From Shewanella sp. KX20019 (GTDB lineage Bacteria > Pseudomonadota > Gammaproteobacteria > Enterobacterales > Shewanellaceae): a stretch of DNA of 64,000 nucleotides. The stretch covers positions 1,178,001-1,242,000 of the forward strand of contig NZ_CP068437.1 in assembly GCF_016757755.1 (NCBI RefSeq). Direction: 5' to 3'. This document shows, piece by piece, positions 16,566 to 24,721 of the stretch; the stretch's first letter is position 1; each line of letters begins with the position of its first letter. The notes beneath the pieces were generated by a model that was not told where the DNA came from, made no database searches, and worked only from the letters and a program-made list of their open reading frames with translations. The position numbers and the translations under genes were made by a program.

Positions 16566-17129
16566 ATGCTGTTTAAAAAGCTATATTTCCTTTTACTATC
16601 TTTACTGTTGATGGCATGTAGCCCCCACTACAACGAACAGGACATTACTAATTCAGAAATGCTTCAGGAACTAGAGCCGTTAAAAGTAGTACTCGCGAAA
16701 TATAACATCGTTGAGTTATCTTACTTTTCTGACGAGGTACTTGTATTAAATGGCATTGTATTAAATCCAATAAAAAGTACATTTGGCTTAAGTCCTGATA
16801 GTGGTTTTATGGAGACTTATACTGAAAAAGCAACTAAAAAAAGCTATACGAAGTGGAAGCAACTTTTAGCGAAAACTCAGCCGTTGACTAATGTAACCCA
16901 AGAACAATTTCATCAAATCATGGCTGATATGGCACAAATTGGTGTAACAGATATGTTCAACGATAAGCAATTTAACATCATCCGTATTCAATGGGGTAAT
17001 TCTATTATGTGGGGAATTAATGGGCTAATCATTGGCGATGCTAAAAATGCAGCTGCTTTTCAAAAACATTTTAAATATGATGTTTTCAAGCAAGTCTCTG
17101 ATGGAGTTTATTTTTTTCAGCTGCTTTAG
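16566..17129 (+). CDS. Hypothetical lipoprotein, 187 residues
   Basis: The N-terminus MLFKKLYFLLLSLLLMACSPHYNEQD has a basic start, a leucine-rich core and the lipobox LMAC (cysteine 18), so it is probably a lipoprotein. The mature part is mixed alpha/beta with no motif I recognise. It is AT-rich like its neighbours. Immediately downstream lie a solitary transposon-end sequence (17152-17177) and a bidirectional terminator. No partner gene is evident. Confidence 0.7.
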   Translation: MLFKKLYFLLLSLLLMACSPHYNEQDITNSEMLQELEPLKVVLAKYNIVELSYFSDEVLVLNGIVLNPIKSTFGLSPDSGFMETYTEKATKKSYTKWKQLLAKTQPLTNVTQEQFHQIMADMAQIGVTDMFNDKQFNIIRIQWGNSIMWGINGLIIGDAKNAAAFQKHFKYDVFKQVSDGVYFFQLL

Positions 17130-17151
17130 TTTAGGTATTAATTTACTCCAA

Positions 17152-17177
17152 TCATAGACCCCCATCATTAATGGCAT
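17152..17177. repeat. Solitary left end of the REP-transposase family
   Basis: CATAGACCCCCATCATTAATGGCAT matches the left ends at 11950 and 15544 but has no right end or transposase next to it. It is either a remnant or a single REP-like unit. Confidence 0.6.
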
Positions 17178-17194
17178 ATTTTGAAAGCAACCAC

Positions 17195-17221
17195 AAAAAA
17201 GCGCAGCTTGTGCTGCGCTTT
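17195..17221. terminator. Bidirectional terminator
   Basis: AAAAAAGCGCAGC - TTGT - GCTGCGCTTTAG is a strong stem between the convergent genes ending at 17129 (plus) and 17251 (minus). The A-run gives the minus strand the better T-tail. Confidence 0.8.
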
Positions 17222-17250
17222 AGTTTCAATATGGGTAATTTTAAGCGTTA

Positions 17251-17565
17251 TTAACGCTTCAGAGAGAACATCTGTTTAAGCTGGGCTTTTTCTGCATCAG
17301 AAAGCATAGTCTCGTGGGCGACCTGCATACTAGTTGGGCAGGCTTGCTCATTGTCTAAAACCTTATCGAACACCTGAAAATGGCTACCTGTTACTGTCTG
17401 ATATTGGCAAATTAGCAAGTTCTCATCAGTGTTAGATTGCACCAAATTTGCTGTTACTGCAGTATTTACGGAAGCATGAACGCTGCTAATTGAGATAAAC
17501 AGGGTCAGAGCGATTGTGGATACCGTTTTCACTGCTGTTGCTAACATCTTAGTTAATTGCTTCAT
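17251..17565 (-). CDS. Small exported hypothetical protein
   Basis: The product has 104 residues and starts MKQLTKMLATAVKTVSTIALTLFISISSVHASV, a good Sec signal peptide with a probable AxA-like cleavage near residue 31. The mature part has two cysteines (ICQYQ, QACPTS) that could form a disulfide, and ends MLSDAEKAQLKQMFSLKR. I chose the ATG at 17565 because AGAGG lies 6 bp upstream and the signal peptide begins there; a longer frame from 17670 adds residues without a start signal. The family is not recognised. Confidence 0.7.
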   Translation of the reverse strand: MKQLTKMLATAVKTVSTIALTLFISISSVHASVNTAVTANLVQSNTDENLLICQYQTVTGSHFQVFDKVLDNEQACPTSMQVAHETMLSDAEKAQLKQMFSLKR

Positions 17566-17756
17566 CTGTCGCCTCTGCTTAATCATCCTAATTCGATTAC
17601 TAATATAACTACAGAATGCTGTACCGCAACTTAACCATTTATCGGCGTTTTTACTGGCTGACGGTTGCATCAGGGATCATTAGCTAGCAAAATCTACGTT
17701 ATAAGCAGAATGACTCATGACCCCTACTTACGACAGACGCAAAGGCTAAGACACAT

Positions 17757-18158
17757 ATGCATCAAGAATTTCCGATTACGATTGTGGCCGATGGCAGGTT
17801 TTCTAACTCGCTTAAGCCGTTGTTGAGCCAGCTGGAGATGTGGATCAATTTTCAGGCGCTTAAGGCGGATTGGTACGGTAATGAAGACTGTATCTTGTCT
17901 TTTGATTTTACCTTGGTCAGAACATTAGAAGACAAAGCACAACAGCTGACTTCTACAAGCGGTGAGAGCACAGATAGTTGGATTGTAGAGTCTGGTTACG
18001 CTTATCGCTTTGAAAGCAGCACTTTGAAGACTAGCGCCTTTATTGCTGTTGCTGATTTGCTTGAGGCTGGTACTGGTATTGAACCAGCGATAAAAGCAAG
18101 ACTGGTCAGTGTAGCCAATGCTATTGGGGTACAGCAGGGGTTGTTGGGGTTGGAGTAG
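17757..18158 (+). CDS. Hypothetical protein, 133 residues
   Basis: This soluble acidic protein has no signal peptide and no motif I can name. It begins MHQEFPITIVADGRFSNSLKPLLSQLEMW and ends in a helix-rich tail, IEPAIKARLVSVANAIGVQQGLLGLE. The last 90 bp (18069-18158) recur without gaps at 19146-19235, downstream of a secreted-protein gene. The duplicated tail differs at several amino-acid positions, so it is not a recent exact copy. The ATG at 17757 follows AAGGCTAAGACACAT. Confidence 0.6.
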   Translation: MHQEFPITIVADGRFSNSLKPLLSQLEMWINFQALKADWYGNEDCILSFDFTLVRTLEDKAQQLTSTSGESTDSWIVESGYAYRFESSTLKTSAFIAVADLLEAGTGIEPAIKARLVSVANAIGVQQGLLGLE

Positions 18159-18196
18159 GAAGTCTGCTTTAATCTGTTTATACTTGTAAATCAAGT

Positions 18197-18252
18197 GGTT
18201 GACGGGTTGACGGGTTGACGGGTTGACGGGTTGACGGTTTGACGGTTTGGCG
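18197..18252. repeat. 8-bp tandem repeat (GGTTGACG)n
   Basis: Five perfect copies of GGTTGACG (18197-18236) are followed by two degenerate copies (GTTTGACG, GTTTGGCG). The array lies 38 bp after the stop codon of the preceding plus-strand gene. It has no spacers, so it is not a CRISPR array. Such arrays change length by slippage and may differ between strains. Confidence 0.9.
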
Positions 18253-18362
18253 GCCATTATTGAATCTAACTGATTTGGTGTTTTTGGATATGCGTGTTCG
18301 TCACAATTTAGAATAACATGGCCACCTAGTGTTAAATTTAGGGTTATATACACAGCTAAATT

Positions 18363-18932
18363 TTACTCTGAGCTTGACGGATCTAGTGCTATGACAAACA
18401 AGCAATCAAAGGTTATTTGGCCGATATCAATATTTGACATGTCCACCATTCCAGAAAGTCGCACAGTTCCAGTCTGACCTTGAAAGCGACCAGTACCTTC
18501 CAAAATAGCATTTTCGTTGCTTGCGGCTCCCGTTATGTGAGTTATGGATTGGCCATCTGGAGTCACTATAGCCTTTGTGACGGGCTGAACGGTTGTGTTT
18601 CCTCTGGTGACAAGTGTACCTTGGGGGAAATTGAAGTATGTAGTCCCAACCAATGCAAGTCCGTCGCCAACGCTGGCAATCATCGACAAACAGTCGACAG
18701 CTGTACCAATCAAATGACCATTTTCGCCATTGAGTAGATTGACTTTGAAACAAGTAGCGTCATCTTCAATACCATCACCGTCAATATCAGGTACCTTAAG
18801 TAGCTCCCCGTTCCCAGTACCAACCAAGTTTAGGACCATTACATTCCCTCCACCTTGATTTTCTCCTATAGCATCTAATGGAACACTTATAAAAATAAAT
18901 GAAACCAGTGCAATTATAATTTTTGTATTCAT
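18363..18932 (-). CDS. Exported hypothetical protein, 189 residues
   Basis: It starts MNTKIIIALVSFIFISVPLDAIGENQGGG, a signal peptide with probable cleavage after residue 22-24. A calcium-binding-like DIDGDGIEDD loop lies near residue 49. The C-terminal half (GTGRFQGQTGTVRLSGMVDMS) has the GxGxFxGxxGxxxxxG spacing seen in allene-oxide-cyclase-like beta barrels; this is a weak similarity. The last codons and stop fall in the motif TTTACTCTGA (18362-18371), read from the other strand as TCAGAGTAAA, so a mobile-element end may supply the terminus. The gene lies between the two copies of the 17757 gene tail. Confidence 0.65.
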   Translation of the reverse strand: MNTKIIIALVSFIFISVPLDAIGENQGGGNVMVLNLVGTGNGELLKVPDIDGDGIEDDATCFKVNLLNGENGHLIGTAVDCLSMIASVGDGLALVGTTYFNFPQGTLVTRGNTTVQPVTKAIVTPDGQSITHITGAASNENAILEGTGRFQGQTGTVRLSGMVDMSNIDIGQITFDCLFVIALDPSSSE

Positions 18933-19139
18933 CGTTGTATCCTTAATGGGATAGATTACATGTGCGATAAAAGCAGCATAATTCGTGCCCTATTTTAATT
19001 AACTGGTTTTATTAGTTTTACTTTTTTGTAATTCTCCCCCCGGAAAGGGTGAACACATAATCTGTTCAATGTGAACACTTATGGAGTTAAGCACGAGAGG
19101 CCTGATTAAGAAAAAATCAATCAAAGCCATCCCATCGTT
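18933..19139. other. Upstream region of secreted-protein gene
   Basis: This contains the probable promoter of the minus-strand gene at 18363-18932. No gene was seen. AGCCATCCCATCGTTGATGGC, an inverted-repeat-like sequence, precedes the duplicated gene tail. Confidence 0.4.
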
Positions 19140-19235
19140 GATGGCGGTACTGGTATTGAACAAGCGATAAAAGCAAGACTGGTCAGTGTAACCAATGCTG
19201 TTGGGGTACAGCAGGGGTTGTTGGCTTTGGCATAA
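19140..19235 (+). pseudogene. Orphan duplicate of the 3' end of the 17757 gene
   Basis: Positions 19146-19235 align without gaps with 18069-18158. The frame reads GTGIEQAIKARLVSVTNAVGVQQGLLALA and stops with TAA at 19233-19235. Amino-acid differences include P to Q, A to T, I to V and G to A. No start codon or upstream part of the gene is present. It is followed by a GTCAGATTCTGAC near-palindrome at 19241. Confidence 0.8.
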
Positions 19236-19259
19236 ATAGAGTCAGATTCTGACCCTATT

Positions 19260-19292
19260 AAAAAAACGGCTTACATATCGCTATGCAAGCCG
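19260..19292 (-). terminator. Terminator of the Mrp-type operon
   Basis: Read on the minus strand, CGGCTTGCAT - AGCGAT - ATGTAAGCCG is followed by TTTTTTT. It lies 45 bp after the last gene of the antiporter operon. Confidence 0.8.
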
Positions 19293-19336
19293 CTTGAATT
19301 CACTGCTTTAGGTCACAAGAAAGTTAAACTGAATGC

Positions 19337-21037
19337 CTAACCAATAAACCCGAGAAACAGGTAGGACGCCAGTAGTACGGCTACCCACAGCACCATATTT
19401 CCAGATGGGTATGAGCCTGACAATAAGCCGCCTAAGCCTTTATGCTTGCTGGCAATAAAGCTCTGGCATTGGCTTAACTTGCCGCGAACCGCGTTGCGCA
19501 TTGCACCGTCTGCCTGCCAAATAACTGCAAACACTTTGGCAAGCACATTGGGTATGGCGCGTCTGTAGATCCAATCTACATCTAAGTTGGTCGAGCGCAG
19601 CTCTGGCGGGTACATGTTTCTCAAGTTCAACCACACAAAGGCTAAGGCTGAGAACAGTAGCAGCTGAGTTTGGGCTAACACGTGGGTCGCATCATAAGGG
19701 TTGTAACCCGTATCATATGGCAGCAGCGAGTATAGCGCCGCAGGGTAGATACCGATGGCGACACACAAGCTCGCAGCGATAAACATGGCGAACAACATAT
19801 TGCGCGGTGGATCGCTGGCACGTAGTCCTGAGTCGTGGGCGAAGAAGGCGAAGTAGGGGATCTTGATCCCTGCATGATGGAACACGCCTGCTGAGGCGAA
19901 CAGCAGCATCAACCAGATCCAGTCAAAACCGTTTTCAAGCGCCGCTGACATCACCATAGATTTACTGACAAAGCCACTGAACAGCGGGAAGGCTGAGATA
20001 GAAGCCGCACCGACAATACAGAGTATGGTGGTCTTGGGCATGGTCTTATACAGGCCGCCCAGATCTGAGCCGTTTATTCTGCCGGTCATATGCAGGACCG
20101 CGCCCATGCTCATAAACAGCAAGCCTTTGAAGATCACATCGTTAAAAGCATGTGCAATGGCGCCGTTGATTGCCAGTGCGGTACCGATCCCGATACCCAC
20201 CACCATAAAGCCCACTTGGTTTATCAAACTATAGGCCAACACTCTGCGAAGATCATTTTCAATTACTGCAAAGAAGATGGGGAAGCAGGTCATGGCTGCG
20301 CCAATGTATACCAGCAACTCAGTGCCAGGGTAGGCGCGTGCTAAGGCATAAACAGCCACCTTAGTGGTAAATGCACTAAGGAGCACAGTGCCGGTTGGCG
20401 TGGCTTCAGGATAGGCGTCGGTGAGCCAGGTATGGGCAAACGGGAAAGCACATTTAATACCAAAGGCGATAAAGATCAGCCAGCCAGCGATACTATCTAG
20501 GCCAATATACTCAAAAGATAGCGAGCCTGTTTCAGAAGCATAAAATAGCGCCCCTACCAGCAAGATCACGCCCGATAGCACTTGAATGATCAGGTAGCGC
20601 ATACCGGCGTGATAAGCGCGGGACGTTCTACGCGCCCAGATTAAGAATACCGAGGTAAATGCCAGTAGCTCCCAGAATACAAATAGCGTCAGCAGATCAC
20701 CGGCAAATACTGCGCCTAGCGCACTACCTGCATAGAGCATGGCGGCAACTTGCTGTACGGTATCTTTAACATGCAGCGAGTAGATGATGGAGATGAAGGC
20801 GGCGATATGAAATACATAGCCAAACATCAAGCTCAGTTTATCAGCGCGATAGGGCACTAATTCATAATCTAAAAACGTCAGCTGCAGATGAATGCCCTCA
20901 GGCACAGTCCACAGGTGCATTGCGCTAATGACAGGAATGGCCACCATTATCGCACCGCGTAATTTGCCACTGGTCATTGCAGCAATAAGCCCGCCTATAA
21001 AGAACAGGGTGAAGGGCGGTAACTCAAGCATCCACAT
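19337..21037 (-). CDS. Mrp/NuoL-M-like antiporter subunit (third in operon)
   Basis: This polytopic membrane protein of about 566 residues belongs to the proton-conducting (NuoL/M/N, MrpA/D) family. The conserved glutamate of TM5 is in LFVFWELLAFTSVF. The lysines of the antiporter core are in FGIKCAFPFAHTWLTDAYPEATP, TTKVAVYAL and VIFKGLLFMSMG. A hydrophilic stretch and one extra terminal TM helix lie at the C-terminus (residues 470-566). I start at ATG 21037, with AGGTG 6 bp upstream; a GTG at 21046 is less likely. It overlaps the stop of the preceding small gene by 14 bp and is the last gene of the operon. It probably forms a third ion-translocating module, though transported ions are not shown by sequence. 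Confidence 0.85.
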   Translation of the reverse strand: MWMLELPPFTLFFIGGLIAAMTSGKLRGAIMVAIPVISAMHLWTVPEGIHLQLTFLDYELVPYRADKLSLMFGYVFHIAAFISIIYSLHVKDTVQQVAAMLYAGSALGAVFAGDLLTLFVFWELLAFTSVFLIWARRTSRAYHAGMRYLIIQVLSGVILLVGALFYASETGSLSFEYIGLDSIAGWLIFIAFGIKCAFPFAHTWLTDAYPEATPTGTVLLSAFTTKVAVYALARAYPGTELLVYIGAAMTCFPIFFAVIENDLRRVLAYSLINQVGFMVVGIGIGTALAINGAIAHAFNDVIFKGLLFMSMGAVLHMTGRINGSDLGGLYKTMPKTTILCIVGAASISAFPLFSGFVSKSMVMSAALENGFDWIWLMLLFASAGVFHHAGIKIPYFAFFAHDSGLRASDPPRNMLFAMFIAASLCVAIGIYPAALYSLLPYDTGYNPYDATHVLAQTQLLLFSALAFVWLNLRNMYPPELRSTNLDVDWIYRRAIPNVLAKVFAVIWQADGAMRNAVRGKLSQCQSFIASKHKGLGGLLSGSYPSGNMVLWVAVLLASYLFLGFIG

Positions 21038-21404
21038 TGTGATCACCTATTTTTTTGTTTTCAGTCTGATTGTTGGCACCCTGGTGGGCGTTTTCATCAG
21101 TCGCTTTTTCTAAACTGTTTTCATCATCATAATAATCCTCTGAGCGCATCAGAAAGGTACGCATCCAGCGAGCGATGACCACCAAGACCACACAGCCGAT
21201 AAAGCCATAGATGGGGTAGAAGGCAGGCAGGTTTTCCCAGCTATGATAAACATGGCGGTTGATGACAAAATCAAGCACCACGACGAGCACACAGCAGGCA
21301 TAGAAAATATTCATAACCCACTTGGTATTTTTGGGGTTATCAAAGAAGTACTGCTTATTATCTTTCTCTTTCTCTTTCTCTTTCTCTTTCTTATTAATGT
21401 CCAT
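21024..21404 (-). CDS. Small two-TM protein of the Mrp-type operon
   Basis: The product has 126 residues: a lysine/glutamate repeat N-terminus (KEKEKEKEK) encoded by five CTTTCT hexamers (21362-21391), two predicted TM helices (residues 30-50 and 63-83, with VMNIFYACCVLVVVLDFVI and YGFIGCVVLVVIARWM), and an acidic C-terminal tail. It is not a standard Mrp subunit. It overlaps both neighbours in the operon, so it is almost certainly translated with them and may be an accessory subunit of the complex. The family is unknown to me. Confidence 0.75.
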   Translation of the reverse strand: MDINKKEKEKEKEKDNKQYFFDNPKNTKWVMNIFYACCVLVVVLDFVINRHVYHSWENLPAFYPIYGFIGCVVLVVIARWMRTFLMRSEDYYDDENSLEKATDENAHQGANNQTENKKIGDHNVDA

Positions 21405-22884
21405 GGCTAACTCCAGGTACAGTTAAGATGGTTTTGGCCAACTCATAGAGGGGCTGTGGATAGATGAACAAGATAAGGCAACCTAAAGTGGTGACAGCTA
21501 TCGCAACCAAAGAGATTAGCGGTGCTTCCTTGACCCCAGCCTTTGCCGCTGGATGTCCCTTGCCAGGGAAAAACGCATGGTATGGGATAGGCAATAGGTA
21601 GGCGATATTGAGCAGTGAACTCACCATCAATACCATCATGATGACCCAATAACCTGTTTCCATGGTGCCCATCAACAGAAACCACTTACTCCAAGTACCG
21701 CCAGCTGGTGGTACGCCAATAATACTCAGGCTGGCGATAAAAAAGGCCGCCATGGTGATAGGCATAGTAAAGCCCAGACCGCGCATTTCGCTTATCTTAG
21801 ATTTATGAGTGGCGACCAGAATGGCGCCGGCACAGAAGAACAGAGTGATCTTACCAAACGCATGAGTCGCAATGTGCATCGAGCTGCCGATAACACCAGA
21901 TGTGGTGGCCAGCAACGCACCTATGGTGATATAGCCCAGCTGGCTGATTGTCGAGTAGGCAAGGCGCGCTTTTAAGTTGTCCTGACGCATGGCTACTATT
22001 GAGGCGAGCAGCACAGATGCAGCCGCTAGGTAGAGCAGGAACTCGGTTGTCGGCAGGGTGGGCAGTAACTCGATACCAAAGATAAACACACAGACCTTTA
22101 ATATGGTGAACACGCCAGCCTTAACAACCGCTACGGCATGCAGCAGCGCGCTCACTGGTGTCGGCGCGACCATGGCAGCGGGTAGCCAGCGATGGAACGG
22201 CATGATGGCCGCTTTACCAATACCAAAAACAAACAGCACCAGTATTGCGCCCGCTAGGCTGGTATCGACGTTGTCGCCGAAGATGCCGCCTGGGGTGAAG
22301 TCCAAGGTGCCAGCCACAAACCAAGTTAAGATAATCGCCAGTAGGAAAAAGGCGATAGAGGTGCCGAGTAAAATTCCTAAATAGACCCGTCCTCCCTGCT
22401 TGGCTTTTTCTGTGCCAGCGTGGGTCACTAATGGATAAGTGGATAGGGTCAACACTTCGTAGAAGATAAATAGCGTGAACAGGTTGGCCGAAAAGGCCAG
22501 CCCCATCACTGCACTTATCGCTAAGGCAAAGCAGAGATAAAAGCGAGTTTGGTTATCCTCGCCGTGACCACGCATATAGCCGATGGCGTAAAGGGTGGTG
22601 ATGAGCCAAAGAAAGCTGGCAATGAGGGCAAACAGCATCCCTAATGGCTCAACGACAAAGCTGACTTCAAGGCCTGGTAGCAACTGCCACCAAAACACCT
22701 CGATAGAGGCACCAGCACTGAGGCCTTGATAGAGGTTTATTACACAAAAGAGCACCGCAAGACTGAAGCTTATGGTGACAGCCTCACGAAGGTTGGGATG
22801 CTTTCCCGTTGCCAAGATCGCCAAGGTGGCGAGCAGTGGCAAGATGATGGTTAGCTGTAGCAACAGCTCCAAAGATAGATTCAT
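21394..22884 (-). CDS. Mrp/NuoM-like antiporter subunit D (second copy)
   Basis: This 496-residue, about 14-TM protein of the MrpD/NuoM family has the conserved glutamate in LFIFYEVLTLSTYPLV and lysines in GIGKAAIMPFHRWLPAAMVAPTPVSALLHAVAVVKAG and HAFGKITLFF, the residues that line the proton path in this family. The loop GVPPAGGTWSKWFLL is also typical. It overlaps the upstream mnhD by 4 bp (ATGA-type coupling) and the downstream small gene by 11 bp, so the genes are translationally linked. It is expected in the inner membrane as part of a multisubunit cation/proton antiporter. Confidence 0.88.
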   Translation of the reverse strand: MNLSLELLLQLTIILPLLATLAILATGKHPNLREAVTISFSLAVLFCVINLYQGLSAGASIEVFWWQLLPGLEVSFVVEPLGMLFALIASFLWLITTLYAIGYMRGHGEDNQTRFYLCFALAISAVMGLAFSANLFTLFIFYEVLTLSTYPLVTHAGTEKAKQGGRVYLGILLGTSIAFFLLAIILTWFVAGTLDFTPGGIFGDNVDTSLAGAILVLFVFGIGKAAIMPFHRWLPAAMVAPTPVSALLHAVAVVKAGVFTILKVCVFIFGIELLPTLPTTEFLLYLAAASVLLASIVAMRQDNLKARLAYSTISQLGYITIGALLATTSGVIGSSMHIATHAFGKITLFFCAGAILVATHKSKISEMRGLGFTMPITMAAFFIASLSIIGVPPAGGTWSKWFLLMGTMETGYWVIMMVLMVSSLLNIAYLLPIPYHAFFPGKGHPAAKAGVKEAPLISLVAIAVTTLGCLILFIYPQPLYELAKTILTVPGVSHGH

Positions 22885-24359
22885 GGGTTAATTCCAAACA
22901 AGCTTTGAGAAGCCGCCTGTGCCACCTGCACACTAAGGCGGGTATCGATACCAAAATAGATATTGGCCAGTACCAGTGCCCAAATTGGGGCAAGGAAGGT
23001 CCAAGGGGCTTCCTGCACCGCTTCACGACCCGGTAGAGGAGGCTTAAAGTAGGCTATCTCAACGATACGCCATATATAAAGCACAGCCAATAGTGAGCCC
23101 AGTAGTACCAATACTGCCACTGGCCACATGCCCTCTTCAATGGCGGCAACAAGCAGGTACCACTTGCTGACAAAGCCAACGGTTAACGGCACGCCAATCA
23201 AACTCAAACCAGCGACAACAATAGCTGCCATAGTGAGGGGCATCTGCCTGCCTAGCCCTTGGAACTGGCTAAGTTGTACGCTGCCGATGCGGTACATCAC
23301 CGCGCCGAGGGCTAAAAATAGCGCGCTCTTCATCAGGGCGTGATTAAACAGGTGCAGCAGGGTGGCCATCAGGCCTGTGGTCGTGTTGATGGCATAACCA
23401 ATGATCATGTAGCCAACTTGAGCGATACTCGAATAGGCGAAGATATGTTTAACATTGGTTTTATATATCGCTGCCGTTGAGGCTGCGAAAACCCCGACCA
23501 GACCAAGGATGATAAATATGTTCTGCAGTGGCAAGGTAGTGAAGGAAAACTCGATGCCAAATACCGTATAGGTGAAGCGGATCAGTAGGTAAACCGCAAC
23601 TTTAGTCGCCGTGGCAGCGAGAAAAGCTGTCACTATTGAAGGCGCATAGGCGTAGGCATTAGGTAACCACAGGTGCAGTGGGAACAGTGCCAGTTTTAGA
23701 CAGACGCCGACAATCAAAAAGGCAAACGCGGCAAATACGGTGCGGGTTTGGTTAACCTCTGCAAGCCGAGTGGCGAGATCGGCCATATTCAGCGTTCCCG
23801 TCATCTGGTACAGCAAGCCGATGCCGATCAAAATAAAGGTCGCACCTATGGTGCCCATGATCAGATATTGATAAGCGGCCCAAAGGGCGCGTCTATCTTT
23901 GCCAAGTGCAATCAGCGCATAGGCCGATAGTGAGGAGATCTCCAAAAATACGAATACATTGAACACATCGCCAGTGGATACGATGCCGAACATGCCCGTT
24001 ATTGACAGTAGATACAGGCTATAAAAGAGTGTGTGGCGATCTTCAGGCAGCTCTTTTTGGATACTGGTATGGGCTGCAAATAGCACGACCGTACCGACAG
24101 AAGAGATGATCAGCAGCAGAAGAGCGTTGAGCTCATCGATACGATATTCGATACCCCAAGGGGCATCCCAGCCACCGAGTTGATAGATAATGGTGCCTGA
24201 ACTCATCACCTGTTGTAGTAAAAACATGCTATTGAGGCAGGTAAAAGCGCAAACGAATAGGGCAAATAGCCATACCAGTTTAGAGCGGTTTAGGAACCAG
24301 CATAAAGGCGCTGCCATCAGCGGCACAATAACTTGTAAAATAGGCAGATGGGCTAGCAC
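22881..24359 (-). CDS. mnhD: Na+/H+ antiporter subunit D (MrpD-like)
   Basis: This 492-residue polytopic subunit of an Mrp/Mnh-type antiporter has the key glutamate in FNVFVFLEISSLSAYALIAL and lysines in LKLALFPLHLWLPNAYAYAPS, TATKVAVYLL and ALMKSALFLALG. GVPLTVGFVSKWYLL is a family hallmark. It directly follows mnhC with a 7-bp overlap, the standard C-D order. The complex exchanges sodium or other cations for protons across the inner membrane; specificity cannot be read from the sequence. Confidence 0.9.
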   Translation of the reverse strand: MLAHLPILQVIVPLMAAPLCWFLNRSKLVWLFALFVCAFTCLNSMFLLQQVMSSGTIIYQLGGWDAPWGIEYRIDELNALLLLIISSVGTVVLFAAHTSIQKELPEDRHTLFYSLYLLSITGMFGIVSTGDVFNVFVFLEISSLSAYALIALGKDRRALWAAYQYLIMGTIGATFILIGIGLLYQMTGTLNMADLATRLAEVNQTRTVFAAFAFLIVGVCLKLALFPLHLWLPNAYAYAPSIVTAFLAATATKVAVYLLIRFTYTVFGIEFSFTTLPLQNIFIILGLVGVFAASTAAIYKTNVKHIFAYSSIAQVGYMIIGYAINTTTGLMATLLHLFNHALMKSALFLALGAVMYRIGSVQLSQFQGLGRQMPLTMAAIVVAGLSLIGVPLTVGFVSKWYLLVAAIEEGMWPVAVLVLLGSLLAVLYIWRIVEIAYFKPPLPGREAVQEAPWTFLAPIWALVLANIYFGIDTRLSVQVAQAASQSLFGINP

Positions 24360-24721
24360 GATGTTTTATCCTCAGTGAGCTGATCTTGAATTTGAATCTC
24401 ATCCTCCTCGATAGAGCCATAGGACTCTTTGATTCTTACGACCAGTGCAAGGCCGAGCGCCGTGGTGGCAATACCAACCACAATCGCGGTAAGAATAAGC
24501 ACATGGGGCAGGGGATTAGAGTAGCGAGCCACACCTTCAGCCAAGATGGGTGCGCTACCGCTATCGACATTACCCATACTGATGTAAAAGATAAAAACCG
24601 AGGTTTGGAAAATCGTTAAGCCAACCAATTTTTTGATCAGGTTGCCATGGGCGATAACGATATAGAAACCTATCATCATCAGCAGTACCACGATCCAGTA
24701 GTTATAGAGTCCTAGTACCAT
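24353..24721 (-). CDS. mnhC: Na+/H+ antiporter subunit C (MrpC/NuoK-like)
   Basis: The product has 122 residues and three TM helices, homologous to NuoK. Residues 1-50 hold two helices (YWIVVLLMMIGFYIVIAHGNLIKKLVGL), and NPLPHVLILTAIVVGIATTALGLALVVRI is the classic MnhC third-helix signature. The tail is acidic (EEDEIQIQDQLTED). It overlaps mnhD by 7 bp and mnhB by 1 bp. Confidence 0.92.
   Translation of the reverse strand: MVLGLYNYWIVVLLMMIGFYIVIAHGNLIKKLVGLTIFQTSVFIFYISMGNVDSGSAPILAEGVARYSNPLPHVLILTAIVVGIATTALGLALVVRIKESYGSIEEDEIQIQDQLTEDKTSC

Noticed and set aside
18197..18252. CRISPR-like array
   Set aside because: Units are 8 bp and contiguous with no spacers; no cas genes occur nearby.
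17925..18353. Minus-strand protein with RQPVNPS repeats
   Set aside because: The repeat is simply the translation of the GGTTGACG tandem array; the rest overlaps the plus-strand gene.
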